From: Paenibacillus endophyticus
Lineage (GTDB): Bacteria > Bacillota > Bacilli > Paenibacillales > Paenibacillaceae
DNA: 64,000 bases
NCBI RefSeq assembly: GCF_014192395.1
Contig: NZ_JACHXW010000001.1
Location: 1 to 64,000, forward strand
Direction: 5' to 3'
Each line of letters begins with the position of its first letter. Position 1 is the stretch's first letter. This document shows, piece after piece, positions 34,587 to 43,226 of the stretch. The position numbers and the translations under genes were made by a program. Below the pieces are notes generated by a model. That model made no database searches, was not told the origin of the DNA, and was given only the letters and a program-made list of their open reading frames with translations.

Positions 34587-35195
34587 ATGGAAGAGCATTT
34601 GATTTGCCCATGGTGTTTGACAGAAATCGTATGGGATGAGGAAATCGGTCCTGAATCGCATTGTCCTCATTGCGACAATGAGTTAAGCGCATACCGGACG
34701 ATAGAGCTTGGCTATGACGAGGATGAGGTAGAAGCTGACGAGCATGAAAGAGCAGTCCAAGCGTTGAAAATTAATGATACGCACCGAGCTGCGAAGCAAA
34801 ACGACTCTGATTCGGACCAAGAAGAGTGGGATGAAGATGAGCAGGAGCATGATTCCGATGATCCTGGCCATAAACGCTGGCTGCAAGAGGATGATGGTTA
34901 CCGCAGCGCCGATACGGCTCGATTTGCCGTAGAGGAAACCGTACAGCGGGTGCTCGACGATCAAGACGAGGTGCCGGAATGTCCGGTTTGCCGCTCCTAT
35001 ATGATTGAGGCTGGCGTACAGCTCGTAGGCGAGCAGCAATTCGAGGCAAGAATCGCTCCTTCACTTGGCGGACCAGTGCTTACGACTCCGTTCAAGCTTG
35101 CATTGTATGTCTGTCCTGCCTGTTACCACACGTCCACACTGCTAAGTCAAAGCGACCGGGAGCAAATGCTGAAGCGGCTAACGCCAAACGAGTAG
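34587..35195 (+). CDS. Protein with two zinc-ribbon cysteine pairs and an acidic linker
   Basis: The 202-residue protein begins with a zinc ribbon (CPWC at 8-11, CPHC at 26-29). Next comes a strongly acidic, Asp/Glu-rich disordered stretch (about 45-95), and then a second cysteine set (CPVC near 131 and CPAC near 178) spaced by about 45 residues. I do not recognise a named family beyond the metal-binding pattern. GAGGGGAAG precedes the ATG. It is co-directional with mutS2, DUF350 and the small membrane peptide, and might read the same message. Confidence 0.7.
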   Translation: MEEHLICPWCLTEIVWDEEIGPESHCPHCDNELSAYRTIELGYDEDEVEADEHERAVQALKINDTHRAAKQNDSDSDQEEWDEDEQEHDSDDPGHKRWLQEDDGYRSADTARFAVEETVQRVLDDQDEVPECPVCRSYMIEAGVQLVGEQQFEARIAPSLGGPVLTTPFKLALYVCPACYHTSTLLSQSDREQMLKRLTPNE

Positions 35196-35270
35196 CTGCG
35201 GCTGGATAAAATGGTCGGGCATGGCTTGTGCGGAAAGAGGGAATCTTACAAAACGTAATTCGGAAACGCG

Positions 35271-35305
35271 AAGGGAAGGACATGGCAAACAGGTCCTTCC
35301 TTTTT
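35271..35305 (+). terminator. Terminator/attenuator directly ahead of the MFS gene
   Basis: AAGGGAAGGAC (35271-35281) pairs with GTCCTTCCTTT (35293-35303), one G-T pair included, and is followed by T to 35305. The start codon of the MFS gene is only 17 bases downstream, so no promoter fits between. Read-through is needed for the MFS gene. A 15-codon frame (MVGHGLCGKRESYKT, 35211-35258) precedes the hairpin. Confidence 0.75.
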
Positions 35306-35321
35306 GGCAGGAGGAATCGTT

Positions 35322-36521
35322 TTGGCCAAAACCTTAGACAAACAAGCTGTTTTATTGCTCATCGTTCAAGCGCTGTACGGCGTTGCGAATGCTCTGTCAG
35401 GGACGTTTGTTCCCGTGTACTTATGGAAAGCAAGCCAGTCCTATTCCTTGATTGGTTGGTTCACCATGGGCCAATATGTAATGAGTGGATTAACATTTTG
35501 GGTCGCGGGCAAATGGGTGAAAGAGCATAACAAAATGAACAGCCTGCGTGCAGGCATCGTATTATCAGGCGTTTTTTATTGCACCGTTCTGCTGCTTGGT
35601 ACGCAAGCAAAGCTTTATTATGTGCCACTAGGGCTTTTGAATGGTATGGCGCTCGGTTTTTTTTGGATCGCATTCAATGTGGTTTATTTCGAGGTGACCG
35701 ATCCCGATAATCGCGATCGATACAATGGCTGGGCCGGATTGCTGGGATCGGCGGCAGGCATTATAGCGCCATGGGTGTCAGGCTTGCTCATTACTTCCAT
35801 GCAAGGCGAGAAAGGGTATCGGCTCATTTTCACGATATCTCTCGTTATATTCGCAATTAGCGTCGTGTTGAGCTTTTGGCTTAAGAAGCGGCATGCGGAA
35901 GGCAGCTACAGCTGGCTGCATGGCTGGCGGCAGCTCAGGCAGAAAGGAAATCCTTGGCGGCGCATGTTTCCTGCGATAGCGGCGCAGGGCGTACGCGAGG
36001 GGGTTTTTATGTTTCTTGTGGGACTTACCGTCTATATAGCTACCCAAAACGAGAGCAAACTTGGCACGTTTTCGCTGATTACTTCTCTTGTCGCGCTTGT
36101 CAGCTTTTGGTTCATCGGAAAGAGGCTTAATCAGAACAATCGCAAACGGGCCATGCTTCTCGGAGCCGTAATGATCGGAATCGTCATTTTGCCGCTGTTC
36201 TGGAAAGTAACCTATGGCACGCTGCTGATGTTCGGTATCGGAACGTCGCTTTTTATGCCGTTTTATATTATTCCGATGACCTCGCGAGTTTTCGATCTGA
36301 TTGGGCAATCCGAAGAGAGCGCACGGGAGCGGGAAGAGTTTATTGTGCTGCGAGAAGCGGGCCTCGTACTCGGAAGAGTCATTGGTTTATCATCATATTT
36401 GATCGTACTGCCGCTTAATCATTCGACAACCGCCATTACATGGCTTCTGTTCGCAGTCGGGGTGGTTCCGATTGCGGGCTGGTGGTTTATGAAGCCGTTC
36501 TTGAAGCAGCAAAGCGCTTAA
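35322..36521 (+). CDS. MFS transporter
   Basis: The 399-residue protein has about eleven to twelve membrane helices with a central cytoplasmic loop (LKKRHAEGSYSWLHGWRQLRQKGNPWRRM). The A-type motif is weak; DPDNRDRYNGWAGLLGSAAG after helix 4 resembles MFS loops. Substrate is unknown. The start is the TTG at 35322 with AGGAGGA at ideal distance; the first helix begins about eight residues later, so no later start is possible. Because a terminator ends 17 bases before it, expression is probably controlled by attenuation, as in several drug efflux genes. Confidence 0.83.
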   Translation: MAKTLDKQAVLLLIVQALYGVANALSGTFVPVYLWKASQSYSLIGWFTMGQYVMSGLTFWVAGKWVKEHNKMNSLRAGIVLSGVFYCTVLLLGTQAKLYYVPLGLLNGMALGFFWIAFNVVYFEVTDPDNRDRYNGWAGLLGSAAGIIAPWVSGLLITSMQGEKGYRLIFTISLVIFAISVVLSFWLKKRHAEGSYSWLHGWRQLRQKGNPWRRMFPAIAAQGVREGVFMFLVGLTVYIATQNESKLGTFSLITSLVALVSFWFIGKRLNQNNRKRAMLLGAVMIGIVILPLFWKVTYGTLLMFGIGTSLFMPFYIIPMTSRVFDLIGQSEESAREREEFIVLREAGLVLGRVIGLSSYLIVLPLNHSTTAITWLLFAVGVVPIAGWWFMKPFLKQQSA

Positions 36522-36545
36522 CATAAGTGGAGAAGAGGACTTACA

Positions 36546-37463
36546 ATGCCTAGAATCGTGAACGATATTACGCAATTGATTGGAAATACGCCGGTCGTAA
36601 GGCTGGGACGCCTGCCGGAAGAGGGAAGCGCCGAGGTATACGTCAAGCTGGAGCGATTTAATCCGAGCGGAAGCGTCAAGGATCGAGCCGCCCTGTCTCT
36701 CATCAATGATGCGGAGCAAAGGGGATTAATCAAGCCAGGTGATACCATAATTGAGCCAACAAGCGGCAATACTGGCATTGGACTCGCTATGAACGCGGCA
36801 GCAAGAGGCTACAAAATGATTCTAGTCATGCCGGATAATATGACTGCGGAGCGGATTAAGCTGCTGCAGGCCTACGGAGCGGAGGTTGTACTCACCCCAG
36901 CCGCAGAAAGAATGCCTGGCGCTATTCGCAAAGCAGAAGAGCTTCAAGCAGACCGTCCCGGCAGCTATATTCCGAATCAATTCGAGAACGAAGCGAACCC
37001 GCATATTCATCGGTTAACGACTGCCGTTGAAATTGTGGAGCAAATGGATGGCAAGCTTGATGCGTTCGTTGCAACGGCAGGCACTGGGGGGACGATAACC
37101 GGTACAGGAGAAGCGCTCAAGGAAGCGATGCCGAATCTCTATGTGGCGGTTGTGGAGCCTCAGGGGTCTCCCGTATTATCAGGCGGTGTTCCGGGACCGC
37201 ATAAGCTGGTTGGAACAAGTCCCGGATTCGTGCCGGCCATTCTTAACACTTCGGTTTATGATGAGATTATTCAAGTGTCCGATGATCATGCACTAACGAC
37301 GATGCGGGACCTTGCCACAAGAGAAGGCCTCCTGCTAGGGCCTTCCTCCGGTGCATCCGTATGGGCAGCCATGCAAATCGCAAAGCGGCTTGGTACCGGA
37401 AAACGCGTGCTCTGCATTGCGCCGGATACGGGAGAACGCTACATGAGCATGGATATCTTTTAA
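36546..37463 (+). CDS. cysK: Cysteine synthase (O-acetylserine sulfhydrylase)
   Basis: The 305-residue PLP enzyme makes Cys from O-acetylserine and sulfide. Signatures are the PLP Lys in NPSGSVKDRAA, EPTSGNTGIGLAMNAA, the phosphate-binding TAGTGGTITGTG and a C-terminal GLLLGPSSGAS. GAGAAGAGGA precedes the ATG. Paralogues such as CysM or cystathionine beta-synthase-like OASS cannot be fully excluded. No S-box or T-box is seen upstream. It is convergent with cotH with only 18 bases between and no clear terminator. Confidence 0.92.
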   Translation: MPRIVNDITQLIGNTPVVRLGRLPEEGSAEVYVKLERFNPSGSVKDRAALSLINDAEQRGLIKPGDTIIEPTSGNTGIGLAMNAAARGYKMILVMPDNMTAERIKLLQAYGAEVVLTPAAERMPGAIRKAEELQADRPGSYIPNQFENEANPHIHRLTTAVEIVEQMDGKLDAFVATAGTGGTITGTGEALKEAMPNLYVAVVEPQGSPVLSGGVPGPHKLVGTSPGFVPAILNTSVYDEIIQVSDDHALTTMRDLATREGLLLGPSSGASVWAAMQIAKRLGTGKRVLCIAPDTGERYMSMDIF

Positions 37464-37481
37464 ATTAGTCATGGGCCGCTC

Positions 37482-38549
37482 TTATGTCCATTCCTGCAGC
37501 GAACGCTTCACAATGATGCGCCGCTCTTGAATATAGGTGCGGAAGAAGGCAGGCTCCGATAGAAACGTATCGTAGCTTGCCTTTCTTGTATAGTCGCTCC
37601 GAATCGCTGGAGATAGGCTCTCATGCATGCTGGACATAACGGGCTCAAGCTTCTCCAATGTGAAATCGGTTTTCAGCAGCCCTTTCATAATGGACTTGTA
37701 TTTTCTGCGGCAAGCAGGAAGCGTAAACAGCTTTTCTGTCAACGTATTGTAGCCTTGCAGCCGTACGAGATCGCTTCCGCAGGGCTTCCCATAGCAATTT
37801 CTTCCCCAAGTTCCCTCGTAATCCCATGGAATCATTCTGTATTTCCCGCTTGGCACATGCTCATATAAAGCATAGTTTTGATCAAATCCATCATAGTTTC
37901 CCGTTAATACCGCTCCGGCTAGCCACAATAAGTATTGGGATATGTCGAGTCTTCTTGCGGTATGTTTGTGCAGCTTCTCTCCCGATAAACGATTCGAGCC
38001 TCGAATAAACGACACCAGCCTGCTTTTTGTCCCCGTTTTTCCTTTCATAAGCTCATAGCCGTCAAATAATGAAGGCTTCCTATCCTTCGTTACCGGGTCG
38101 ATTAAGCTGAAATCAGCACTGTCATTCACTGCGTAGAGCAATGACTTGCTGCGAATGCTTCGTTTCTCAAAGAAGAGCGAATCAACGGCTTCGATTTCCA
38201 AATAAACGCCTTGCGCAATCCCGTTGATGATTAACCAGAAATGGTTTGTTCGAGGCGAAGGCACGCCGATGGTATTGAAAAAGTGAAAGGAAAGCGCATT
38301 GCGTATCATGGATGGGTCATCATACTCGGCATTCCAATGCAGCGTTCTGCCATCTTCCAGCCGAACCTCATAGGATTTTTTGGCATAGTTGCGCGTATGG
38401 CCTCCCCGCAAGCCGAATTCTGCTTTGTACGTATGCTCATCCATTCCGAGCTCAGCCGGCTTGAAGTCTTTCCCCCATGCATTCCCCTTAATTTCCTGCA
38501 AGTCTGAGTCTGTGATCCGAATCGTACGCACAGGCAAGGCAGCAGCCAT
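37482..38549 (-). CDS. cotH: CotH-family spore coat kinase
   Basis: The 355-residue protein matches the CotH family of atypical protein kinases: RGGHTRNYAKKSYEVRL (nucleotide-binding Lys region), HFFNTIGVPSPRTNHFWLIINGIAQGVYLEIE, GNYDGFDQNYALYEH and the metal-binding IPWDYEGTWG. In Bacillus subtilis CotH phosphorylates CotB and CotG and directs outer coat assembly. Here CotB-like genes lie divergently next door, supporting the same role. The ATG at 38549 has GGGAG eight bases upstream; the frame opens at 38588 without such a site. Confidence 0.87.
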   Translation of the reverse strand: MAAALPVRTIRITDSDLQEIKGNAWGKDFKPAELGMDEHTYKAEFGLRGGHTRNYAKKSYEVRLEDGRTLHWNAEYDDPSMIRNALSFHFFNTIGVPSPRTNHFWLIINGIAQGVYLEIEAVDSLFFEKRSIRSKSLLYAVNDSADFSLIDPVTKDRKPSLFDGYELMKGKTGTKSRLVSFIRGSNRLSGEKLHKHTARRLDISQYLLWLAGAVLTGNYDGFDQNYALYEHVPSGKYRMIPWDYEGTWGRNCYGKPCGSDLVRLQGYNTLTEKLFTLPACRRKYKSIMKGLLKTDFTLEKLEPVMSSMHESLSPAIRSDYTRKASYDTFLSEPAFFRTYIQERRIIVKRSLQEWT

Positions 38550-38932
38550 TCCATCATCTCCCGTGGCAAAAGATACAGCCCACCTCATAACGATAGGCTT
38601 TTGATCTTATTACCGTATTCAGCACATGCCCAGATGGTCACAGCCTCGGAACTGCAAATGACGATATGTTTACCAGTATCGTATATATGTCCGTAATGAC
38701 TCTATTTCTAGTAATGACAAAAGGCACAACTTTAAATAAATAGATAGTAATCTAGTACCGCTACTATAGGGGATACATATAAATATATTACATATCGAGC
38801 ATCATGATAGATGGAGTGAAAGACGCGTGGGAGGGATGCAAAGCTAGAAGAACAGAAGGATAGCGTTCAGTCAGATGTCGTTTTCTCGGTAAGGCCCCAA
38901 TCTACTAATGATATTATCGGAGGGATTTATTT
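38550..38932. other. Intergenic region between cotH and cotB-like genes
   Basis: 383 bases with no supportable gene. AT-rich around 38730-38800 and probably containing the divergent sporulation promoters. I could not find exact SigK (CATAnnnTA) or SigE -10/-35 pairs. CGGAGGG at 38920-38926 is the ribosome binding site of the next gene. Confidence 0.5.
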
Positions 38933-39667
38933 ATGAGTTATTGCTGTAACAATCAGAACGTTGCTGGTCAAATGGATTCGAATAACAATCACAGATGTCA
39001 TAGAAGCAATGGCAATGGACAAAACGATGATTTTCTTCAAAGCTTGGTAGGCAAAAACGTGAAAATCAACCGCGGAGGCCCGGATTCCATTCAAGGCAAG
39101 CTTCTTGCAGTAAAAAGCGATTATCTCGTAGTGAACACAAGAGAAGGCGTTGTTTATGTAGCTAAAAGTCATGTTAAAAGCATTACTGAAGTAGCTTGCA
39201 ACAAAAGCGGCGGAAAGAGCGGAGGAAACAAAAGCGGCGGTCATAAAAGCGGACACCGCGACCCTAGCTTTATCAAAGCGAATAATTTCCGTGGGGTTAT
39301 CCGTGCATTGAATCAAACGTTCGTACAAATCAACTGGGGCGGACCTGAGCGGGTAGAAGGCTTCTTAGCTCAAGTAAACAACAACTCCGTTCTGCTTGTA
39401 TCAGGCAGAGAAGCCATTCAAATTCAAATCGACCATATCAAGACGATTAAAGAAGTGAACTGCGGCCGTTCGGGCGGCAACAACAGCACAGCAAACAATT
39501 CCGACAGCAACAAGAACAAAAACGACAACAAAAACGACAACAAAAACGACAACAAAAACGAAAACAAAAGCAACAAATCGCAAGGCAACCGCAGCGGTGG
39601 AAAAAACCGTGCAAACGCAGCTTCTGTCAAAATGGTTTCCAAGGCTCCACGTCGGTCGGTTAAGTAA
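38933..39667 (+). CDS. cotB: CotB-like spore coat protein with Asn/Lys-rich tail
   Basis: The 244-residue protein has two Sm-like repeats of the CotB type: VGKNVKINRGGPDSIQGKLLAVKSDYLVVNTREGVVYVAKSHVKSITE and FVQINWGGPERVEGFLAQVNNNSVLL followed by IDHIKTIKEV. They are joined by a Gly/Ser/Lys linker. Bacillus CotB carries the same (N/Y)RGGPE-KGKL-AVKSDY-HVKSI pattern. The tail (about 180-244) is rich in Asn, Lys, Asp and Ser with KND repeats. In B. subtilis the Ser-rich CotB tail is the CotH substrate; here the tail has fewer Ser residues. TCGGAGGGA precedes the ATG. Expression in the mother cell late in sporulation is inferred. Confidence 0.8.
   Translation: MSYCCNNQNVAGQMDSNNNHRCHRSNGNGQNDDFLQSLVGKNVKINRGGPDSIQGKLLAVKSDYLVVNTREGVVYVAKSHVKSITEVACNKSGGKSGGNKSGGHKSGHRDPSFIKANNFRGVIRALNQTFVQINWGGPERVEGFLAQVNNNSVLLVSGREAIQIQIDHIKTIKEVNCGRSGGNNSTANNSDSNKNKNDNKNDNKNDNKNENKSNKSQGNRSGGKNRANAASVKMVSKAPRRSVK
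39515..39562 (+). repeat. 12-bp tandem repeat in the cotB-like tail
   Basis: AACAAAAACGAC occurs four times in a row, the last with one change, encoding NKND units. Such arrays change length easily, so tail length probably varies between strains. Confidence 0.85.
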
Positions 39668-39681
39668 GGCTAATGGTTGTT

Positions 39682-39711
39682 GCCAGACAAAGTGTTGATC
39701 CTTTGTCTGGC
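39682..39711 (+). other. Intercistronic hairpin between the two CotB-like genes
   Basis: GCCAGACAAAG (39682-39692) pairs perfectly with CTTTGTCTGGC (39701-39711). No T-run follows, so it may be an RNA-stability hairpin or weak terminator. Confidence 0.6.
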
Positions 39712-39744
39712 TCAATCCTAATCGGATGAGAGGAGGTTGATTGC

Positions 39745-40413
39745 ATGAAAACCCGTCATCCGCTGCTTGACCGGCAGGTCGAATTGGAGATTTCAGGAAA
39801 AGTAGCGCCTATACGAGGTAAACTGATTGAATTTGGTCAAGATATTTTAGTGCTGCACAACGGAACGCAATTTCTTTATATTCCGCTTATTCACTTGCAG
39901 CAGCTTCGGCTCTCTACAAGAGAGGCTGAAGAAATATACGAAGTCCCGGAGACACCTTTTGAGCCCTATAACGAGCCTGTTTCGTATCGCAAAATGTTGA
40001 TGAACGCCAAAGGCATGTTCTCGGAAATTTATATTACAGGAAACCAGTCTATACATGGCTATCTAACAACCGTAATGAACGATTTCTTCGTTTTCTACTC
40101 GCCCGTTTACCATACGGTAATCGTTTCGCTGCATCATATGAAATATTTAATTCCGTATACACCGAATGTTACTCCTTATACGTTGACACCTGAGCAGTTC
40201 CCTCTGAAGCCATCCCCGCTAACACTGGCAAGAACCCTCGATCAACAGCTTCGCAAGCTTATCGGAGAATTTGTAGTTCTTGATTTAGGCGAGAATTCGA
40301 ACAAGATCGGCGTGCTCAAAAGTGTCGATCAAAATATGATAGAGCTGGCAAATGCCAGCGGGAATGCTGTTTTCCTTCATTTTGATCATGTCAAAACCGT
40401 TCATATTCCTTAA
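39745..40413 (+). CDS. Second CotB-like spore protein
   Basis: The 222-residue protein appears to consist of three Sm-like units: VELEISGKVAPIRGKLIEFGQDILVLHNGTQFLYIPLIHLQQLRL, then FSEIYITGNQSIHGYLTTVMNDFFVFYSPVYHTVIVSLHHMKYLIP, then FVVLDLGENSNKIGVLKSVDQNMIELANASGNAVFLHFDHVKTVHIP. The spacing and the HHMKY / HVKTV ends resemble CotB and the preceding gene. It lacks the low-complexity tail. AGAGGAGG precedes the ATG. It is likely a coat protein co-expressed with its neighbour, assigned by similarity of repeat pattern and context. Confidence 0.65.
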   Translation: MKTRHPLLDRQVELEISGKVAPIRGKLIEFGQDILVLHNGTQFLYIPLIHLQQLRLSTREAEEIYEVPETPFEPYNEPVSYRKMLMNAKGMFSEIYITGNQSIHGYLTTVMNDFFVFYSPVYHTVIVSLHHMKYLIPYTPNVTPYTLTPEQFPLKPSPLTLARTLDQQLRKLIGEFVVLDLGENSNKIGVLKSVDQNMIELANASGNAVFLHFDHVKTVHIP

Positions 40414-40419
40414 AACAAG

Positions 40420-40458
40420 AAGATGCTTTGCCGGCAAACGGCTTAAGCATCTTTTTTT
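40420..40458 (+). terminator. Intrinsic terminator after the CotB-like genes
   Basis: AAGATGCTT (40420-40428) pairs with AAGCATCTT (40445-40453), followed by T to 40458. Confidence 0.85.
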
Positions 40459-40472
40459 GATCTATAAGAATT

Positions 40473-40557
40473 TATAGGTTTTCACATCTGAATGTGCTTA
40501 TATATCTCCGCGAAACGACTGCTTTTGCCACAGAGGGCGGCGACTGCCGTTTACACT
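40473..40557. repeat. Degenerate fourth copy of the hairpin repeat family
   Basis: It shares TATAGG, TATATxTCTxCGCGAAACG, GCTTxxGCC and GGCGGCGACTGCCGTTTACACT with the array at 23374-23666, in the same order. The first hairpin is replaced by CACAT-CTGA-ATGTG. It lies in the gap before the gerB gene. Confidence 0.7.
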
Positions 40558-40632
40558 CTCATGTAAAAACGAAATTTGGATGCATTATGAATGGCAATAA
40601 GGGAACATTACTGTGTAAGGAAGTGATTGGTA

Positions 40633-41766
40633 ATGAAGATAAAACCATTTGGCATTTTACCCGCCATGTTTATGCTGATTTTGTCTGTCGGTCTCGTGAA
40701 TCATGTATTGGTGGTTCCGTTGCTGCTTGATGTTGCCAAACGTGACGCGTGGATATCGGTGTTAGCAGAGCTCGCTATTGTTTTGCCATGGGTATTGCTA
40801 CCTATATATGGAACTTTAAAACGAATGAATGGGATGGCTATCGACAAGTGGCTCGCGGAATATATTCCTCGGTGGCTGGCAGCATTCCTAATCGGCATGT
40901 TGCTGCTTGTCCAATTATGCACGGCGCTCGAGACGCTCATTACGACGGCCTCTTGGACCGCCACAACCTACCTGCCAAACACCCCTTCGATTGTTGTGTG
41001 TACGGTGTTCTTAGGACTATGCATGTTTGCCTCTATATCCGGGCTAAGAGTGATTGCCTATGTTAGCTGTATATTATTGCCGATTGTAGTACTGCTGGGC
41101 GATTTCGTCATGTCAGCCAACATGCCGCATAAGGACTACCATTACTTGTTGCCAATGCTTGAGAGAGGACCGATGCCCGTTTTGCATGGTGTGTTGTTTT
41201 GCGTGACCTCATCTTGCGAGCTGTTTGGTCTGCTATTTATTCAGCACCATGTGAAAGGGACATTCAAACGCTGGCATTTCATTGTACTCGTCCTATTTTT
41301 GGCATTGCTGACGATTGGGCCTGTGACGGGAGCCATTACCCAATTCGGGCCGGAGGAAGCGGAAGATCTCCGTTATCCCGCTTTTTCGCAGTGGAGATTG
41401 GTGTCGATTGGCAAATATTTCGAGCATGTTGATTTTTTTGCGATCTATCAATGGATGTCCGGAGCGCTCATTCGAATATCGTTATCCATACATATTTTAT
41501 CCGAGTTCGGACCGATGCGGCGATTGAGAAGAAAGTGGCTTTCATCTGCGGTGTTGGGAGTGCTTATCCTCATCGCTTCAGGTATTGGTATCAACCATAT
41601 GATTTTCATTAAAGAGTTGTTCATGGTTTATTTTCAGCACGTCGGAGTATTTGTCATTGCATTAACCAGCATCATTTGGTTCGTCTCCTTCTTTAAAAAG
41701 GGAAAGAGAGCGAAAGGAAATACACGTATCGCGATAAACGGCTCGGAGGAGGCAGAGCAGACATGA
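40633..41766 (+). CDS. Germinant receptor subunit B (GerAB-type)
   Basis: The 377-residue protein has about ten membrane helices and belongs to the amino-acid-permease-like spore germination family (GerAB). In the spore inner membrane this subunit binds the germinant and forms the receptor with A and C. The ATG at 40633 has AAGGAAGTG upstream; a TTG six bases earlier is in frame and possible. The stop overlaps gerA by four bases (ATGA). Expression in the forespore under SigG is expected from the family, but I found no clean promoter. Confidence 0.9.
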   Translation: MKIKPFGILPAMFMLILSVGLVNHVLVVPLLLDVAKRDAWISVLAELAIVLPWVLLPIYGTLKRMNGMAIDKWLAEYIPRWLAAFLIGMLLLVQLCTALETLITTASWTATTYLPNTPSIVVCTVFLGLCMFASISGLRVIAYVSCILLPIVVLLGDFVMSANMPHKDYHYLLPMLERGPMPVLHGVLFCVTSSCELFGLLFIQHHVKGTFKRWHFIVLVLFLALLTIGPVTGAITQFGPEEAEDLRYPAFSQWRLVSIGKYFEHVDFFAIYQWMSGALIRISLSIHILSEFGPMRRLRRKWLSSAVLGVLILIASGIGINHMIFIKELFMVYFQHVGVFVIALTSIIWFVSFFKKGKRAKGNTRIAINGSEEAEQT

Positions 41767-43226
41767 AACATATCGTCCGGCAAGAATGGAAAGGGAATGC
41801 GGATGGCCATGACATGAATGTAGATCAGTTCAGAAGCTATTTAGCAGGCTGCCATGACGTGATTGAATATAGGCAAACGCTGGACGTCCACGGACCGTTA
41901 GAGGTGATTTTGTTTTACTGTGATGGCTTGATCGATAACCAGCAGATGCAGCTGGGCCTGCTTCCCCAGCTTGAGCAATGGGCGGAGCAGCTTAGAGCTT
42001 TCCCGAAAGACACCAAGACGGATATCCATAAACCCAGTATGCTGTTCAGTAAATTAGAGAGCGGACCAGACGGCAGCAATTTATTTGCTCGATTGTTTGC
42101 AGGCAGCGTGATCCTTTCATTCGAGAATTTAGAGGGGCTATATGAGTACGACATTGCTGATCAGCCGGGCAGAAGTCCTGAGGAATCTACGATGGAGGTA
42201 TCGATCAGAGGTCCGCGTGACGGGTTTGTAGAGCAGCTGGCCACGAATGTTGCACTGGTACGCAAGCGTCTCCGCACTCCGGATATGCAGGTTGAATACA
42301 ATCGGCTCGGCAGTGAATCTTTAACGGAAATCGCGTTGATCTACATGGATGGCATTGCGGAGCCTGAGCTTGTAGAAGAAGCGAGAAGAAGACTTAGCCG
42401 AATTGAAGTTCCGTCCATAACAGGCGGCAGCCAGCTGGAGGAGCTATTGTCGGATCGCCGTCTCTCTTTATTTCCGCTTGTTGAATATGTAGGAAGGCCG
42501 GACTATGTCGTACAGTCACTGCTGCGAGGGAAGGTAGCGATTCTGCTGGACGGCTCGCCTTCCGCACTGATTGCGCCTGGAACATTGTTATTGCTTATCA
42601 AGTCGCCCGAGGATGCACATCTGCCTTTTTATTACGTATCGATGGAGCGGCTGCTGCGATTTGTTGGCCTCATCTTCTCCATTTGTCTGCCTGGATTCTG
42701 GATTGCTTTGTCTGCATTCAATACGGATCAAATTCCGTTTACCTTGCTTGCAACCATTACCATATCCAGGATTGGCTTGCCTTTGTCTGCAACCATGGAG
42801 ATGTTCATGATGCTTACGATGTTCGAGCTTTTTCGAGAGGCGGGGGTGAGGCTGCCAAGAGCAGTCGGACAGACCGTTTCTGTTGTCGGGGGCTTAATTG
42901 TGGGAGATGCTGCGATACGAGCGGGAATGACCTCGCCGACCATGCTGGTCATGGCCGCTGTAACTGCCGTTTCTACGTTCACGCTTGTCAATCAATCATT
43001 AAGCGGTTCGGTCAGCGTTATTCGTTATTTCGTTCTTTTTTGCTCCTCAGTCCTAGGTATTTTCGGTTTCTTTGTAGGCACCTTCGCGGTCATCATTTAT
43101 TTATGCACGCTTGAATCGTTTGGAAGGTCCTATTTAGAGCCGCTTGCACCATTTCGCTTAAAGCAGCTTATTCCTGCGCTTATACAGCTGCCTTGGAAGC
43201 TGCGAAGCGGAAGGAGGGACAAGTGA
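41763..43226 (+). CDS. Germinant receptor subunit A (GerAA-type)
   Basis: The 487-residue protein has a hydrophilic N-terminal half (about 1-290; EVILFYCDGLID and LTEIALIYMDGIAEPELVEEARRRL) and about five membrane helices in the C-terminal half. Family blocks are VAILLDGSPSALIAPGTLLLLIKSPEDAH, EMFMMLTMFELFREAGVRLPRAVGQTVSVVGGLIVGDAAIRAG and FGRSYLEPLAPFR. GerA subunits form a germinant-gated ion channel. It overlaps gerB upstream and shares TGATG with gerC downstream. Confidence 0.94.
   Translation: MKHIVRQEWKGNADGHDMNVDQFRSYLAGCHDVIEYRQTLDVHGPLEVILFYCDGLIDNQQMQLGLLPQLEQWAEQLRAFPKDTKTDIHKPSMLFSKLESGPDGSNLFARLFAGSVILSFENLEGLYEYDIADQPGRSPEESTMEVSIRGPRDGFVEQLATNVALVRKRLRTPDMQVEYNRLGSESLTEIALIYMDGIAEPELVEEARRRLSRIEVPSITGGSQLEELLSDRRLSLFPLVEYVGRPDYVVQSLLRGKVAILLDGSPSALIAPGTLLLLIKSPEDAHLPFYYVSMERLLRFVGLIFSICLPGFWIALSAFNTDQIPFTLLATITISRIGLPLSATMEMFMMLTMFELFREAGVRLPRAVGQTVSVVGGLIVGDAAIRAGMTSPTMLVMAAVTAVSTFTLVNQSLSGSVSVIRYFVLFCSSVLGIFGFFVGTFAVIIYLCTLESFGRSYLEPLAPFRLKQLIPALIQLPWKLRSGRRDK

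Noticed and set aside
40560..40612. SigG promoter for the first ger operon
   Set aside because: CATTATG and CATTACT are near matches, but no gHATR element lies at 17-18 bases.
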